From contig DATGLS010000032.1 of assembly GCA_035293985.1 (NCBI GenBank), positions 1 through 64,000 on the forward strand: 64,000 nt of DNA. The letters are read 5' to 3'. The translations under genes and the position numbers were made by a program. Source of the DNA: JAVDCA01 sp035293985. GTDB lineage: Bacteria > Pseudomonadota > Alphaproteobacteria > Rhizobiales > Xanthobacteraceae. This document shows positions 44,014 through 52,993 of the stretch, in pieces. The notes below the pieces were generated by a model, which was not told where the DNA came from, searched no databases, and saw only the letters and a program-made list of their open reading frames with translations. Numbering within the stretch: the first letter of the stretch is position 1; the number at the start of each line of letters is the position of its first letter.

Positions 44014-45762
44014 TCAAAAATCGAACGCTTCGCTCGTTGCGGCGACGGCGCCGGCGGCGACCAGCGTCTTGTCGGGCTGCGGCGGCGGGGTGCCGGGGTC
44101 GCGGAAGCGATTGACGATCGGGTAGCGGCGGTCGCGGCCGAAATTCTTGAGCGTGATCTTGACGCCGGGCGCCGCCTGCCGCCGCTTGTATTCCGCGAGG
44201 TTGAGCATGCGCTCGATCCGCATCACGAGCTCGCGGTCATAGCCCGCCGCGACGATCTCGGCGATCGGCTGCTCGCGCTCGACCAGGCGCTCGAGCACCG
44301 CGTCGAGCACGTCGTAGGGCGGCAGCGAATCCTGGTCGGTCTGGTTCTCGCGCAGCTCCGCGCTCGGCGCGCGCGTGAGGATGTTCTCCGGAATGACGCG
44401 GCCGTCCGGGCCGAGCGCGCCCTCGGGCTTCCACGAGTTGCGCAGGCGCGAGAGCCGATAGACCTCCATCTTGTAGAGGTCCTTTATCGGGTTGAAGCCG
44501 CCGTTCATGTCGCCGTAGAGCGTGGCGTAGCCGGCGGACATTTCCGATTTGTTGCCGGTCGTCACCACCATCAGGCCGAGCTTGTTCGACACCGCCATCA
44601 GGATGGTGCCGCGCGCGCGCGACTGCAGGTTCTCCTCGGTGACATCGCGCGGCTTGCCGGCGAAGAGCGGCGCCAGCGACTGCTCTAGGCCCTCGACCGC
44701 GCTCGCGATCGGCACGATGTCGTACTGCACGCCGAGGGCTCTGGCGACCTGCGCGGCGTCGTCGAGCGACTCCTGCGCCGTGTAGCGATAGGGCAGCATC
44801 AGGCAGCGCACGCGCTTGGCGCCCAGCGCGTCGACCGCGATAGCCGCGCACAATGCCGAGTCGACACCGCCCGAGAGGCCGAGCACCACGCCCGGAAAGC
44901 CGATCTTCTCGACATAGTCGCGCAAGCCGAGCACGCAGGCCGCGTAGTCGACCTTCTCGCCCTCCTCGAGCTTGGCAACGCTGTCGGTCATGCAGCGCCA
45001 CGTGCCGGCGGTTCGCTCCCAGCGCGTGGTGACCACAGCCTCGCGGAACGCGGGCAGCTGCACGGGAATCGAGCGGTCGGCATTGAGCACGAAGGAGGCG
45101 CCTTCGAACACCAGCTCGTCCTGGCCGCCGACCTGGTTGACGTAGATCAGCGGCAGCCCGGCCTCGGTGACGCGCGCCACCGCGACGTTGAGGCGCTCGT
45201 CGATGACGTCGCGGCGATAGGGCGAGCCGTTCGGCACCAGGAGGATTTCGCCGCCGGTCTCGGCGATGCACTCGACCGGTTCCGGACCCCAGATGTCCTC
45301 GCAGATCGGAATGCCGATGCGCACGCCGCGGAAATTAACCGGTCCCGGCAGCGGGCCGGGCACGAACACGCGCTTCTCGTCGAACACGCCGTAGTTCGGC
45401 AGATCGACCTTGCGGCGCAGCGCCGTGATGCGTCCGCCGTCGGCGAGCGCCACCGCGTTGTAGAGCTTGCCGTCCTCGAGCCAGGGCGTGCCGATCAGGA
45501 TCGCGGGCCCGCCGTCGGCGGTCTCGCGCGCGAGCGTCTCGACCGCCGCGCGGCAAGCGGCCTGGAACGCCGGCTTGAGCACCAGGTCCTCGGGCGGGTA
45601 GCCGGCGATGAACAGCTCCGGATAGACGACGAGCTCGGCGCCGTCCGCCGCCGCGCTCGCCCGCGCGCGGCGCGCCCGCTCGGCATTGCCGGCGACGTCG
45701 CCGACCGTCGGGTTGAGCTGCGCGATCGCGATCGCGAGGCGCTCGGGCGGACGCTGGTTCAT
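44014..45762 (-). CDS. nadE: Glutamine-dependent NAD+ synthetase
   Basis: This 582-residue two-domain enzyme makes NAD+ from nicotinic-acid adenine dinucleotide using glutamine nitrogen. The N-terminal nitrilase-like glutaminase has the Glu-Lys-Cys triad in YPELFIAGYPPED, RRKVDLPNYGVFDEKR and GIPICEDIWGPE. The C-terminal synthetase has the P-loop LGLSGGVDSAL, then VTTGNKSEMSAGYATLYGD and GFNPIKDLYK. The length and domain order fit the long form. Its stop abuts the H5 hairpin. Confidence 0.97.
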   Translation of the reverse strand: MNQRPPERLAIAIAQLNPTVGDVAGNAERARRARASAAADGAELVVYPELFIAGYPPEDLVLKPAFQAACRAAVETLARETADGGPAILIGTPWLEDGKLYNAVALADGGRITALRRKVDLPNYGVFDEKRVFVPGPLPGPVNFRGVRIGIPICEDIWGPEPVECIAETGGEILLVPNGSPYRRDVIDERLNVAVARVTEAGLPLIYVNQVGGQDELVFEGASFVLNADRSIPVQLPAFREAVVTTRWERTAGTWRCMTDSVAKLEEGEKVDYAACVLGLRDYVEKIGFPGVVLGLSGGVDSALCAAIAVDALGAKRVRCLMLPYRYTAQESLDDAAQVARALGVQYDIVPIASAVEGLEQSLAPLFAGKPRDVTEENLQSRARGTILMAVSNKLGLMVVTTGNKSEMSAGYATLYGDMNGGFNPIKDLYKMEVYRLSRLRNSWKPEGALGPDGRVIPENILTRAPSAELRENQTDQDSLPPYDVLDAVLERLVEREQPIAEIVAAGYDRELVMRIERMLNLAEYKRRQAAPGVKITLKNFGRDRRYPIVNRFRDPGTPPPQPDKTLVAAGAVAATSEAFDF

Positions 45763-45790
45763 GGATGGAGATGTAGCACTGGGGCGCGGG

Positions 45791-45876
45791 GCCGAATAGT
45801 GAGTGGCGACTAGCGAATAGGAGCAGCGAATAGGCTTTCCTACTCGCTACTCGCTACTCGCCATTCGCTATTCGCG
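45791..45876. repeat. Heptad-repeat hairpin H6
   Basis: The left arm includes CGAATAGTGAGTGGCGACTA and GCGAATAGG; the right arm TACTCGCTACTCGCTACTCG continues to 45876. It sits between nadE and the outer-membrane protein stop, both on the minus strand. Confidence 0.85.
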
Positions 45877-45882
45877 CCCCCC

Positions 45883-47148
45883 TCAGAACGTCGCCTTCGC
45901 CTGCAGCAGCAGGCCGTAGCGCTGCGTGCTGAACTTGGTCAGATGAAAGTCCGGCGAGAAGGTCGGACCGAAGTCGACCGTTCCGGAGTCGGTGAAGATG
46001 CCCCAGTAGCGAAAGCCGGCGCCGATGTCGAAGTGCGGCAGCACCTTGTAGTTCACCAAGGCCTCCGCCTCGGCGCCGATGCCGCGCCAGCCGCGGGTGA
46101 TGATGTTGGGCGACGGGCCGAGATCCGCGCGCAGCAGGTGACTGTCGTCGTTGCTGACCCACGCATAGGGCACGAAGGCGAGCTCGCCCGAGATGCTCCA
46201 GCGCTCGCCGATCTCGTAGCGCGCCTCGCCGCCGACCCGGATGGCGTGCCAGGTGGTGTCGAAGATGTCGACCGCGGTGTTGAACGGGACCACGATCGCG
46301 CCGGGCGCGCCGCAGAAGCCGCCGATGTCGGCGTTGCAGAGCACGCCGAAGGCGGTCATGCGCTCGCGCCAGTAGTGATAGCCGACGAAGGCGCCGTAGC
46401 GCACGCCGGCGGACGGCACGTCGAACGAATAGCCGAGGTCGGCAATGGCGTAGGTAAGATAGTTGCCGCTGATCTGGCTCGTGGTGTTGGAGAAGTTGAT
46501 CTGGTCGACCAGGAAGTCGAGGTCGTCCATGTCGCCGCCGTGCAGGATACCGCCGCCGACCAGGCCCTTGACGTAGAGGTGCGTCGGCGCGTGGTCGATG
46601 CGGAAGAAGCCCTCGCCCGCGTGGCCCTGCATGCGGTCCCAGTCGAGCGTCGAGGTCGGGTTGCCGAACGGGAACATGTTGTTGGTGAAGGCGAAGCGGT
46701 TTTGCCCGATCGAGTACCAGTAGCGCGTGCCGACCTCGAAGGTGAACGGCGACTGGAAGCGCCGGGCGAAGGTCGGCGGCGCCCGCGGCGTATCGGGCGT
46801 TCCCAGCGAGCCGGTGACGCTGTCGTCGGTGCGCTCGAGGAGACCGGCGAACGACCAGGGCGAAGCGGGTGCCGCGACGGCAGGCGCCACCGGCGCGGCT
46901 GCCGTGGTCGCGGGAGCCGCCGGCGCCGGCGCGGCGGTGTCGTTGTGCAGGCTCGCCTCGATGCGAGCGAGCTCCTCGTCGGAGACCTTCGGCCACTGCG
47001 GGCCGCCGACCGGCGCGCCTGGCCACATCGTGTCGCTCTGGCGGACATTCGGCCATTCGGCCGCATGGACGCGCGTCAGGTTGGCGATGGCCAATGACAG
47101 CGCAACCGCCACCGCGAGATCGAGCAGCCTGAACATCGTCCGCTTCAC
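45883..47148 (-). CDS. Outer-membrane beta-barrel protein (omptin-like fold suspected)
   Basis: This 421-residue protein starts at GTG 47148 with AGGAGG six bases upstream (KRTMFRLLDLAVAVALSLAI is the signal). The mature N-terminus (~100 residues) is Pro/Ala-rich. From residue ~125 it alternates strands with aromatic ends (FTFEVGTRYWYSIGQNRF, LTYAIADLGYSFDVP, YGAFVGYHYWRERM, FDIGAGFRYWGIF) and ends QAKATF, as barrels inserted by the BAM system do. A substrate or partner is not evident. Two copies of a 22-bp direct repeat lie upstream (47244-47289). Confidence 0.75.
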   Translation of the reverse strand: MKRTMFRLLDLAVAVALSLAIANLTRVHAAEWPNVRQSDTMWPGAPVGGPQWPKVSDEELARIEASLHNDTAAPAPAAPATTAAAPVAPAVAAPASPWSFAGLLERTDDSVTGSLGTPDTPRAPPTFARRFQSPFTFEVGTRYWYSIGQNRFAFTNNMFPFGNPTSTLDWDRMQGHAGEGFFRIDHAPTHLYVKGLVGGGILHGGDMDDLDFLVDQINFSNTTSQISGNYLTYAIADLGYSFDVPSAGVRYGAFVGYHYWRERMTAFGVLCNADIGGFCGAPGAIVVPFNTAVDIFDTTWHAIRVGGEARYEIGERWSISGELAFVPYAWVSNDDSHLLRADLGPSPNIITRGWRGIGAEAEALVNYKVLPHFDIGAGFRYWGIFTDSGTVDFGPTFSPDFHLTKFSTQRYGLLLQAKATF

Positions 47149-47243
47149 CGGGGCCTCCTGCCGCCGTTGAATGCGGAAAGCTTCATTCAAATTGTTTTCA
47201 AATCATTGCGCGGAAAGCGGTACGCGAACGCCGTCGTGGCGCG

Positions 47244-47289
47244 AGCGTTAATGCGCGGATAAACGCAAGCGTTAATGCGCCGATAAGCG
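47244..47289 (-). promoter_or_regulatory. Tandem 22-bp direct repeat upstream of the outer-membrane protein gene
   Basis: AGCGTTAATGCGCSGATAARCG occurs at 47244-47265 and 47268-47289, period 24 bp, two differences. Each contains the partly palindromic GCGTTAATGCGC. The site lies 96-141 bp ahead of the start codon, the position of an activator or repressor site. Confidence 0.5.
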
Positions 47290-47357
47290 GGAACCGCGGC
47301 GTGGTTGAGAAAGCGTCAATCAGACGCGATAGACGCTTGCGGCCCCCACATATGCCT

Positions 47358-47529
47358 CCTCATCCTGAACGGGATTTCTTCGCTTCGCGAAGGAGGAGCA
47401 TTTCTTCGCGCCGCGAAGAAGTGCGTCTCGAAGAGTGGGTCGAGGGCGCAGGCGGCGGCGCGCGGTGTGCTTCGCCCATGGTTCGCGACGCGCGGCCGCA
47501 AGAGCGGCCGCGCTCCTCACGATGAGGAC
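47358..47529. repeat. Dispersed ~170-bp repeat B2
   Basis: CCTCATCCTG at the start and GCGCTCCTCACGATGAGGA at the end match B1. It contains an extra block of short palindromes (TTCGCTTCGCGAAG, TTCTTCGCGCCGCGAAGAA) absent from B1. Confidence 0.75.
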
Positions 47530-47552
47530 TTGCTTGGCAGGCCTTGTGAGGA

Positions 47553-48941
47553 TCACATCCCGGCCGCGGCCGGCAGCGGCTTCGCGCGCGCCTCGCGCTC
47601 CTTCTTCAGGAGCTCGGCGAGCAGGAAAGCGAGCTCGATCGCCTGCTCGGCATTGAGCCGCGGATCGCAGAACGTGTGGTAGCGGTCGTTGAGATCCTCG
47701 TCCGTGATGGCGCGCGCGCCGCCGGTGCATTCGGTGACGTTCTGCCCCGTGAGCTCGAGATGCACGCCGCCCGCGTGGGTGCCTTCCGCCGCGTGGATGG
47801 CGAAGAAGGTCTTCACCTCGGCGAGAATGCGGTCGAACGGCCGCGTCTTGTAGCCGGTCGCCGACGTGATCGTGTTGCCGTGCATCGGATCGCACGACCA
47901 CACCACCGCCTTGCCCTCGCGCTTGACAGCGCGAGCAAGCGCCGGGATCAGGTCGCCGGCCTTGTCGGAGCCCTCGCGGCAGATCAGCGTCAGCCGGCCC
48001 GCCTCGTTCTCGGGATTGAGGATATCGATCAGGCGCAGGAGATCGTCTGCCTTGAGCGAGGGGCCGCACTTGAGGCCGAGCGGGTTCTTGATGCCGCGGC
48101 AGTACTCGACGTGGGCATGGTCGTATTGGCGCGTGCGGTCGCCGATCCACACCATGTGGCCGGACGTGCAGTACCAGTCGCCGGTGGTCGAATCGACGCG
48201 GGTCAGCGCCTCCTCGAAGCCGAGGAGAAGCGCCTCGTGGCTCGTATAGATATCGGTCGCGCGCAGCTCCGGGTGGTTCTCGAGGTCGAGCCCGCACGCG
48301 CGCATGAAGCCGAGCGCCTCGGAGATGCGGTCCGCGAGCTCGTTGTAGCGGCGCGACTGCGGCGTATCTTTCAGGAACCCGAGCATCCACTGGTGCACGC
48401 TGCCGAGATTGGCATAGCCGCCCTGCGCGAAGGCGCGCAGCAGGTTGAGGGTCGCGGCCGACTGGCGATAGGCCTCGACCTGCCGGCGCGGATCGGGCCG
48501 GCGCGCCTCGGCGGTGAACTCGTTGCCGTTGATGATGTCGCCGCGATAGCTCGGCAGCTCGACCCCGCCCCGCTTCTCGGTCGGCGAGGAGCGCGGTTTT
48601 GCGAACTGGCCCGCGATGCGGCCGACTTTGACCACCGGCACGGAGCCCGCATAGGTGAGCACCACCGCCATCTGCAAAAAGACGCGGAAGAAATCGCGGA
48701 TGTTGTTGGCGCCATGCTCCGCGAAGCTCTCGGCGCAGTCGCCGCCCTGGAGCAGGAAAGCCTCGCCGTTTGCGACTCGGGCGAGCGCCTTCTTCAGGTT
48801 GCGCGCCTCACCGGCAAAAACCAGCGGCGGAAAGCTCGCGAGCTGCTTCTCGGTCTCGGCCAGCGCCGGGCGGTCCGGATATTCCGGCACCTGCAGGATC
48901 GGTTTCTTGCGCCAGCTGTCAGGCGTCCAACGCTCCGCCAT
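47553..48941 (-). CDS. aroG: Class II 3-deoxy-7-phosphoheptulonate (DAHP) synthase
   Basis: This 462-residue plant-type DAHP synthase catalyses the first step of the shikimate pathway (phosphoenolpyruvate + erythrose 4-phosphate). Class II signatures are present: LQGGDCAESF (metal-binding Cys), KVGRIAGQFAKPRS, LPSYRGDIING, YTSHEALLLGFEEALTR, CDPMHGNT and THAGGVHLELTGQNVTECTGG. GAGGACGAGG precedes the ATG. The gene name for class II enzymes varies (aroG, aroF or aroH); activity is well supported. No other aro genes are nearby. Confidence 0.96.
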   Translation of the reverse strand: MAERWTPDSWRKKPILQVPEYPDRPALAETEKQLASFPPLVFAGEARNLKKALARVANGEAFLLQGGDCAESFAEHGANNIRDFFRVFLQMAVVLTYAGSVPVVKVGRIAGQFAKPRSSPTEKRGGVELPSYRGDIINGNEFTAEARRPDPRRQVEAYRQSAATLNLLRAFAQGGYANLGSVHQWMLGFLKDTPQSRRYNELADRISEALGFMRACGLDLENHPELRATDIYTSHEALLLGFEEALTRVDSTTGDWYCTSGHMVWIGDRTRQYDHAHVEYCRGIKNPLGLKCGPSLKADDLLRLIDILNPENEAGRLTLICREGSDKAGDLIPALARAVKREGKAVVWSCDPMHGNTITSATGYKTRPFDRILAEVKTFFAIHAAEGTHAGGVHLELTGQNVTECTGGARAITDEDLNDRYHTFCDPRLNAEQAIELAFLLAELLKKEREARAKPLPAAAGM

Positions 48942-48981
48942 GGCCTCGTCCTCGATGGGTTGATGGTCGGGTTATACACCA

Positions 48982-49079
48982 GGAATAGCGAATGGCGAGT
49001 GGCGAATGGCGAATGGCGGGTTCCGCACCTTGCCCCTATTCGCTATTGCTATTCGCCATTCGCCACTCACCATTCGCCG
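48982..49079. repeat. Heptad-repeat hairpin H7
   Basis: The left arm has GAATA GCGAATG GCGAGTG GCGAATG GCGAATG. The right arm (49035-49078) contains CGCTATTGCTATTCGCC and CATTCGCC. It is the longest copy and ends three bases from the gor stop. Confidence 0.85.
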
Positions 49080-49081
49080 CT

Positions 49082-50473
49082 CTACTCCGCCGCCGCCACG
49101 CCATACCGCGCGGTCGGCGTGCGCATCGTCACCAGCTCCTCGGCGGCGGTCGGGTGGAGCGCGACGGTCGCGTCGAAATCGGCCTTGGTGGCCTTCATCT
49201 TCACGGCGATCGCCGCCACCTGCACCATCTCGGCGGCGCCTTCGCCGATGATGTGGCAGCCGAGCACGCGATCGCTCGCGCCGTCGACCACGAGCTTCAT
49301 CAGCATGCGGGTGTCGCGGCCGGACAGCGTCGCCTTCATGGGACGAAAGGTCGCCTTGTAGATGTCGACCCGCGGGTAGCGCTCGCGCGCCTCGGTTTCG
49401 GTGAGACCGACACAGCCGATCTCGGGCTCGGAAAAGACGGCGGTCGGCACGTTGACGTGGTCGACCGCGGTCGGCTTCTTGCCGAACACCGTGTCGGCGA
49501 ATGCGTGCCCTTCGCGGATCGCGACCGGCGTGAGGTTGATCCGGTTGGTGACGTCGCCGACCGCGTAGATGTGCGGCACCGAGCTGCGCGAATGCGCATC
49601 GACCGCGATGCCGCCATTGTCGGCGAGCTTGACGCCGATCGCCTCGAGCCCGAGGTTGCGCACATTCGGCATCCGGCCGGTCGCGAACATCACGCGGTCC
49701 GCCTCGATCTGCTTGCCGCCCGAGAGCCGCGCCGAGTAGGCCGAGCCCGCCGGCTCGATCGCCGCGACCGTCTCGCCCGTGACGATCGCGATGCCGCGCC
49801 GCTCCATCTCGGCGCGCAGGTGGCCGCGCACATCGTCGTCGAAGCCGCGCAGGATGTTGGCGCCGCGATAGACCAGCGTTACCGCGCTGCCCATGCCGGC
49901 GAAGATGCAGGCGAACTCGACCGCGATATAGCCGCCGCCCTGCACCAGCACGCGCTTGGGCAGCGTCGGCAAATGGAACGCCTCGTTCGACGTGATGGCA
50001 TGCTCGCGGCCCGGGATCGGCGCGCCGAGGCCGGGCCAGCCGCCGGTCGCGATCAGGATGTGGCCGGCGCGCACGGTCTCGCCGTCGGCGAGGCGCACGG
50101 TGTGCGGATCGGCGATCACGGCGCGCGTCCGCAGGATGGTGGCGCCCGCCTTTTCCAGGTTGCTCACATAGGCGCGTTCGAGCCGGTCGATTTCCTTGTC
50201 CTTGTTGGCGATCAGCGTCGCCCAGTCGAAGGACGGCTCAGGCACGGTCCAGCCGAAGCCGGCCGCGTCCTCGAACTCGTGGGCGAAGCGCGAGGCGTAG
50301 ACCAGCAATTTTTTCGGCACGCAGCCCCGGATCACGCAGGTGCCGCCGACGCGATACTCCTCGGCGACCGCGACCTTGGCGCCGTAGCCGGCCGCGATGC
50401 GCGCGGCGCGCACGCCGCCCGAGCCGGCGCCGATGACGAAAAGGTCGACCTCGCGCGGCACCGGATGGCTCAC
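49082..50473 (-). CDS. gor: Glutathione-disulfide reductase
   Basis: This 463-residue flavoprotein has an FAD motif VIGAGSGGVRAARIA, redox-active disulfide GGTCVIRGCVPKK, an NADP-binding VLVQGGGYIAVEFA, the central YAVGDVTNRINLTPVA and the C-terminal catalytic ALHPTAAEELVT (His-Pro at the active site). It regenerates GSH. The start is GTG overlapping the stop of the DUF2059 gene by four bases (GTGA), so it ends an rpiA-DUF2059-gor operon. Confidence 0.95.
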   Translation of the reverse strand: MSHPVPREVDLFVIGAGSGGVRAARIAAGYGAKVAVAEEYRVGGTCVIRGCVPKKLLVYASRFAHEFEDAAGFGWTVPEPSFDWATLIANKDKEIDRLERAYVSNLEKAGATILRTRAVIADPHTVRLADGETVRAGHILIATGGWPGLGAPIPGREHAITSNEAFHLPTLPKRVLVQGGGYIAVEFACIFAGMGSAVTLVYRGANILRGFDDDVRGHLRAEMERRGIAIVTGETVAAIEPAGSAYSARLSGGKQIEADRVMFATGRMPNVRNLGLEAIGVKLADNGGIAVDAHSRSSVPHIYAVGDVTNRINLTPVAIREGHAFADTVFGKKPTAVDHVNVPTAVFSEPEIGCVGLTETEARERYPRVDIYKATFRPMKATLSGRDTRMLMKLVVDGASDRVLGCHIIGEGAAEMVQVAAIAVKMKATKADFDATVALHPTAAEELVTMRTPTARYGVAAAE

Positions 50474-50997
50474 AGGTCGTAGCCCTTCTTCTTCATCTCG
50501 GTGCGAAAGCGCTCGATCACCACGTCGGAGAACTTAGCCGCCCAGTCTTGCGCCGCCTTGAGACTCTGCTCGATCGCCTTCGGCTCCTCGGTCAGCATCT
50601 TCTGGCCGACGGGCGACTTGTAGAAGGCGAGAATCGCCTTGAGATCGGCTTCGGTGAAATGCTGGGCGTAGACCTTGGCGACCTCGTTGTTGATCTCGGC
50701 GGTCTTCGGCGCGTATTCCCTGTTGAGTTGCTCCGCCACCTGGTTGAGCGGCCCGATCAGCTGCGGATTGGTCGGCACGAACGTCTCCTTGGCGCGCTGG
50801 ATCACGCCCGGAATGAGCCGGTCGAACATGGCGTTGCCGCCCTTGAGCGCCACCAGCTCCTTGGCGGCCGCAATCGCGCCCGCCGTCTGCGCCTGCGCGA
50901 CGCCGCCGAATGCGAGGCACGCGAAGGCGACCGCGGCGGCGAGCGCCAGGCGACTAATCGAGCGATTGATCGCGTGATCGATCGAGGCAAACGTCAT
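50470..50997 (-). CDS. DUF2059 domain protein, exported
   Basis: This protein has 175 residues with a signal peptide (SRLALAAAVAFACLAFGGVAQAQ). The helical DUF2059 domain shows YAQHFTEADLKAILAFYKSP and VGQKMLTEEPKAIEQSL, the family core. GGAG precedes the ATG at 50997. It is periplasmic with unknown role. It lies between rpiA and gor and shares four bases with gor. Confidence 0.88.
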   Translation of the reverse strand: MTFASIDHAINRSISRLALAAAVAFACLAFGGVAQAQTAGAIAAAKELVALKGGNAMFDRLIPGVIQRAKETFVPTNPQLIGPLNQVAEQLNREYAPKTAEINNEVAKVYAQHFTEADLKAILAFYKSPVGQKMLTEEPKAIEQSLKAAQDWAAKFSDVVIERFRTEMKKKGYDL

Positions 50998-51041
50998 GGT
51001 GCTCACTCCTTTGTGGCCAAGTTTTGTGGACCGCGTCGTGG

Positions 51042-51749
51042 TCATGTCCGCTCGAGGATTCGGACGCCGTCGGCGCCCGCGACGATCGCCATCTGTGCGA
51101 GCCCGATGAACAGGCCGTGCTCGACCACCCCCGGGATGGCGACGAGTGCGGATGCGAGCGCGGCCGGCTCCGGAATGCGTTCGAGCGCGGCGTCGAGCAG
51201 GAGGTGCCCGCCATCCGTGACGAAAGCATGGCCCTCGCGGGTCTGGCGCGGCGGCGCCGCCCCCGGGCTGCCGCAAGCGGCGGCGGCCGTCTCGACGGCG
51301 CGCCGCGTCGCGACGAGGCCGAATTCGTTGACCTCGACCGGCAGCGGGAAACGCCCGAGCACCGGCACGTATTTGCTCCCGTCGGCGATCACGATCATGC
51401 GCGCCGAGGCGGCGGCGACGATCTTTTCGCGCAGCAGCGCGCCGCCGCCGCCCTTGATCAGCGTGAGGTCGGGCGCGATCTCGTCGGCGCCGTCGATGGT
51501 GAGATCGAGCTGCGGCGTCTCGTCGAGGGTGGTGAGCGGAACGCCCTGGCGCTCCGCGTCGGAGCGCGTCGCCTCCGAGGTGGGCACGCCGACGATATCG
51601 AGGCCGCCGCGCACGCGCTCGGCGAGCAGCGTCACGAAATGCTTCGCGGTCGAGCCGGTGCCGAGCCCGAGCCGCATGCCCGGACGCACGAATTCCACCG
51701 CTCGCGCGGCAGCCGCATGTTTCAGCTTTTCGGCGTCGGTGGTGGACAA
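51042..51749 (-). CDS. rpiA: Ribose-5-phosphate isomerase A
   Basis: This 235-residue enzyme interconverts ribose 5-phosphate and ribulose 5-phosphate. Signatures are RLGLGTGSTAKHFV (phosphate loop), LDLTIDGADEIAPD with active-site Asp residues, LIKGGGGALLREKIVA, and VEHGLFIGLAQMAIVAG. The start is uncertain. An ATG at 51806 gives 19 extra residues partly encoded by a REP-like fragment (GTAGCCCGGACGTGG). A TTG at 51749 fits the usual family start (STTDAEKLKHAAAA), though no strong ribosome site is visible for either. Confidence 0.92.
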   Translation of the reverse strand: MSTTDAEKLKHAAAARAVEFVRPGMRLGLGTGSTAKHFVTLLAERVRGGLDIVGVPTSEATRSDAERQGVPLTTLDETPQLDLTIDGADEIAPDLTLIKGGGGALLREKIVAAASARMIVIADGSKYVPVLGRFPLPVEVNEFGLVATRRAVETAAAACGSPGAAPPRQTREGHAFVTDGGHLLLDAALERIPEPAALASALVAIPGVVEHGLFIGLAQMAIVAGADGVRILERT

Positions 51750-51948
51750 GGGTAGCCCGGACGTGGAAGGACAGGGGTTCAATAGCGTTGTTCGACGGGC
51801 GTTCATAGAGCGGAATGCGGCACCACGCTGGGGGGTTGGGCTCTTTTCTGCCCGCCTCTTTCAGCCGGGTGAGCGAGCGCGAGCGCCGTACCGCTCGCAA
51901 AAAACAGCGCCTTGCCATCCTGTCCCGCGCCGGTTAGCCACACGACGC

Positions 51949-52638
51949 ATGCGCACGCGCACAATCATCTTCGATCTCGACGGCACGCTGGTCGACACGG
52001 CGCCGGACCTGCTCGCTTCGCTCGACGTGGTGTTTGCGCGCGAGGGAATCGAGCCGATCGATCCCGTGGCCGGCCGCACCTTGATCCGCGGCGGCGTCAA
52101 GCGGCTGATCGAGCGCGGGCTCGCGCAGCGCGGCCGCGCGTTCACGCCGGCCCATGTGGACGAGCTGCTCGGCGCCTACCTCGCCCACTACGCCGAGCAC
52201 ATCGCCGACCGCTCGCGGCCGTTTCCCGGCGTCGAGACAGCGCTCGACCGGCTCGCCGCGCGCGGTGATCGCCTCGCGGTGTGCACCAACAAGCTCGCCT
52301 GGCTTTCGGTGCGCCTGCTCGAGCGGCTCGGGCTCGCGGCGCGCTTTGCCGCGATCTGCGGGCCCGACACGTTCAGCGTCCGCAAGCCCGACCCCGAGGT
52401 ATTGCGGCAGACCGTGCGCGCGGTGGGCGGCGACATCGCCGTCGCCGTGATGGTGGGTGACTCGGCCACCGACGTCGCGACAGCGCGCGCCGCCGGGGTG
52501 CCGGTGGTCGGTGTCGACTTCGGCTATACCGAGGTGCCGATGGTGGAACTCGAGCCCGACCAGGTCATCAATCATTTCGACGCCTTGCCGGCCGCGCTCG
52601 AGGCACTTCTGCGCGCTCCCGTACAAGGTCATCCATAG
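51949..52638 (+). CDS. gph: Phosphoglycolate phosphatase (HAD superfamily)
   Basis: The protein has 229 residues. HAD motif I is IIFDLDGTLVDTAPDLL, motif II is in AVCTNKLAW, motif III in RKPDPEVL and motif IV in VMVGDSATDVATARAAG, with a small helical cap between. It removes the phosphate from 2-phosphoglycolate, probably of DNA-repair or oxygenase origin. It is divergent from rpiA. The start at MRTRTIIFDLDG is the only one compatible with family length. Confidence 0.9.
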   Translation: MRTRTIIFDLDGTLVDTAPDLLASLDVVFAREGIEPIDPVAGRTLIRGGVKRLIERGLAQRGRAFTPAHVDELLGAYLAHYAEHIADRSRPFPGVETALDRLAARGDRLAVCTNKLAWLSVRLLERLGLAARFAAICGPDTFSVRKPDPEVLRQTVRAVGGDIAVAVMVGDSATDVATARAAGVPVVGVDFGYTEVPMVELEPDQVINHFDALPAALEALLRAPVQGHP

Positions 52639-52993
52639 TAATCAGACTCCGATCTAAATGATTGATATAACTTGAATTATGACCTTATTGCATGTAGCCG
52701 CCGCCATCCCCTGACCGCGGTCTTACCTTAATGGGGGCACAATTCACTGCATCTTGTGGTTTGTTGCGGGGGGCCGGCACCGCAAAGCGGGAACTTGGGG
52801 TCTTTGGGACACTTTCCGGCGCCACGCTCGAGGGGCCAATGGGGCGCCGACGGTCGGCGCGCGGCAGCCGTGCACGCGGCCAGCAGGTTAAGCTCGAGGG
52901 GTGCGCGTGGTTGCGGCTGTTGGTGGCCGCCCGTATGGTCCGAGCCTGTGCGGCGCGGACGGTGTCATGGGCGTTATTGGGGGTTGTAAAGGC
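52639..52993. other. Intergenic region between gph and the PEGA lipoprotein
   Basis: These 355 bp contain no supported gene. The first ~55 bp (52637-52692) are conspicuously AT-rich for this genome, with TGATATAACTTGAATTATGA, and may mark a promoter or foreign fragment. Confidence 0.5.

Larger units (their letters stand above)
47149..47552. other. Intergenic region between DAHP synthase and the outer-membrane gene
   Basis: About 400 bp without a gene. It contains the tandem 22-bp repeat (47244-47289) and the second copy of the dispersed B repeat (47358-47529), which ends 23 bp from the DAHP synthase stop. Confidence 0.6.

Noticed and set aside
47676..49361. 561-codon frame antisense to DAHP synthase
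   Set aside because: It runs through the enzyme's antisense, a heptad-repeat hairpin and part of gor, so it cannot be a real protein.
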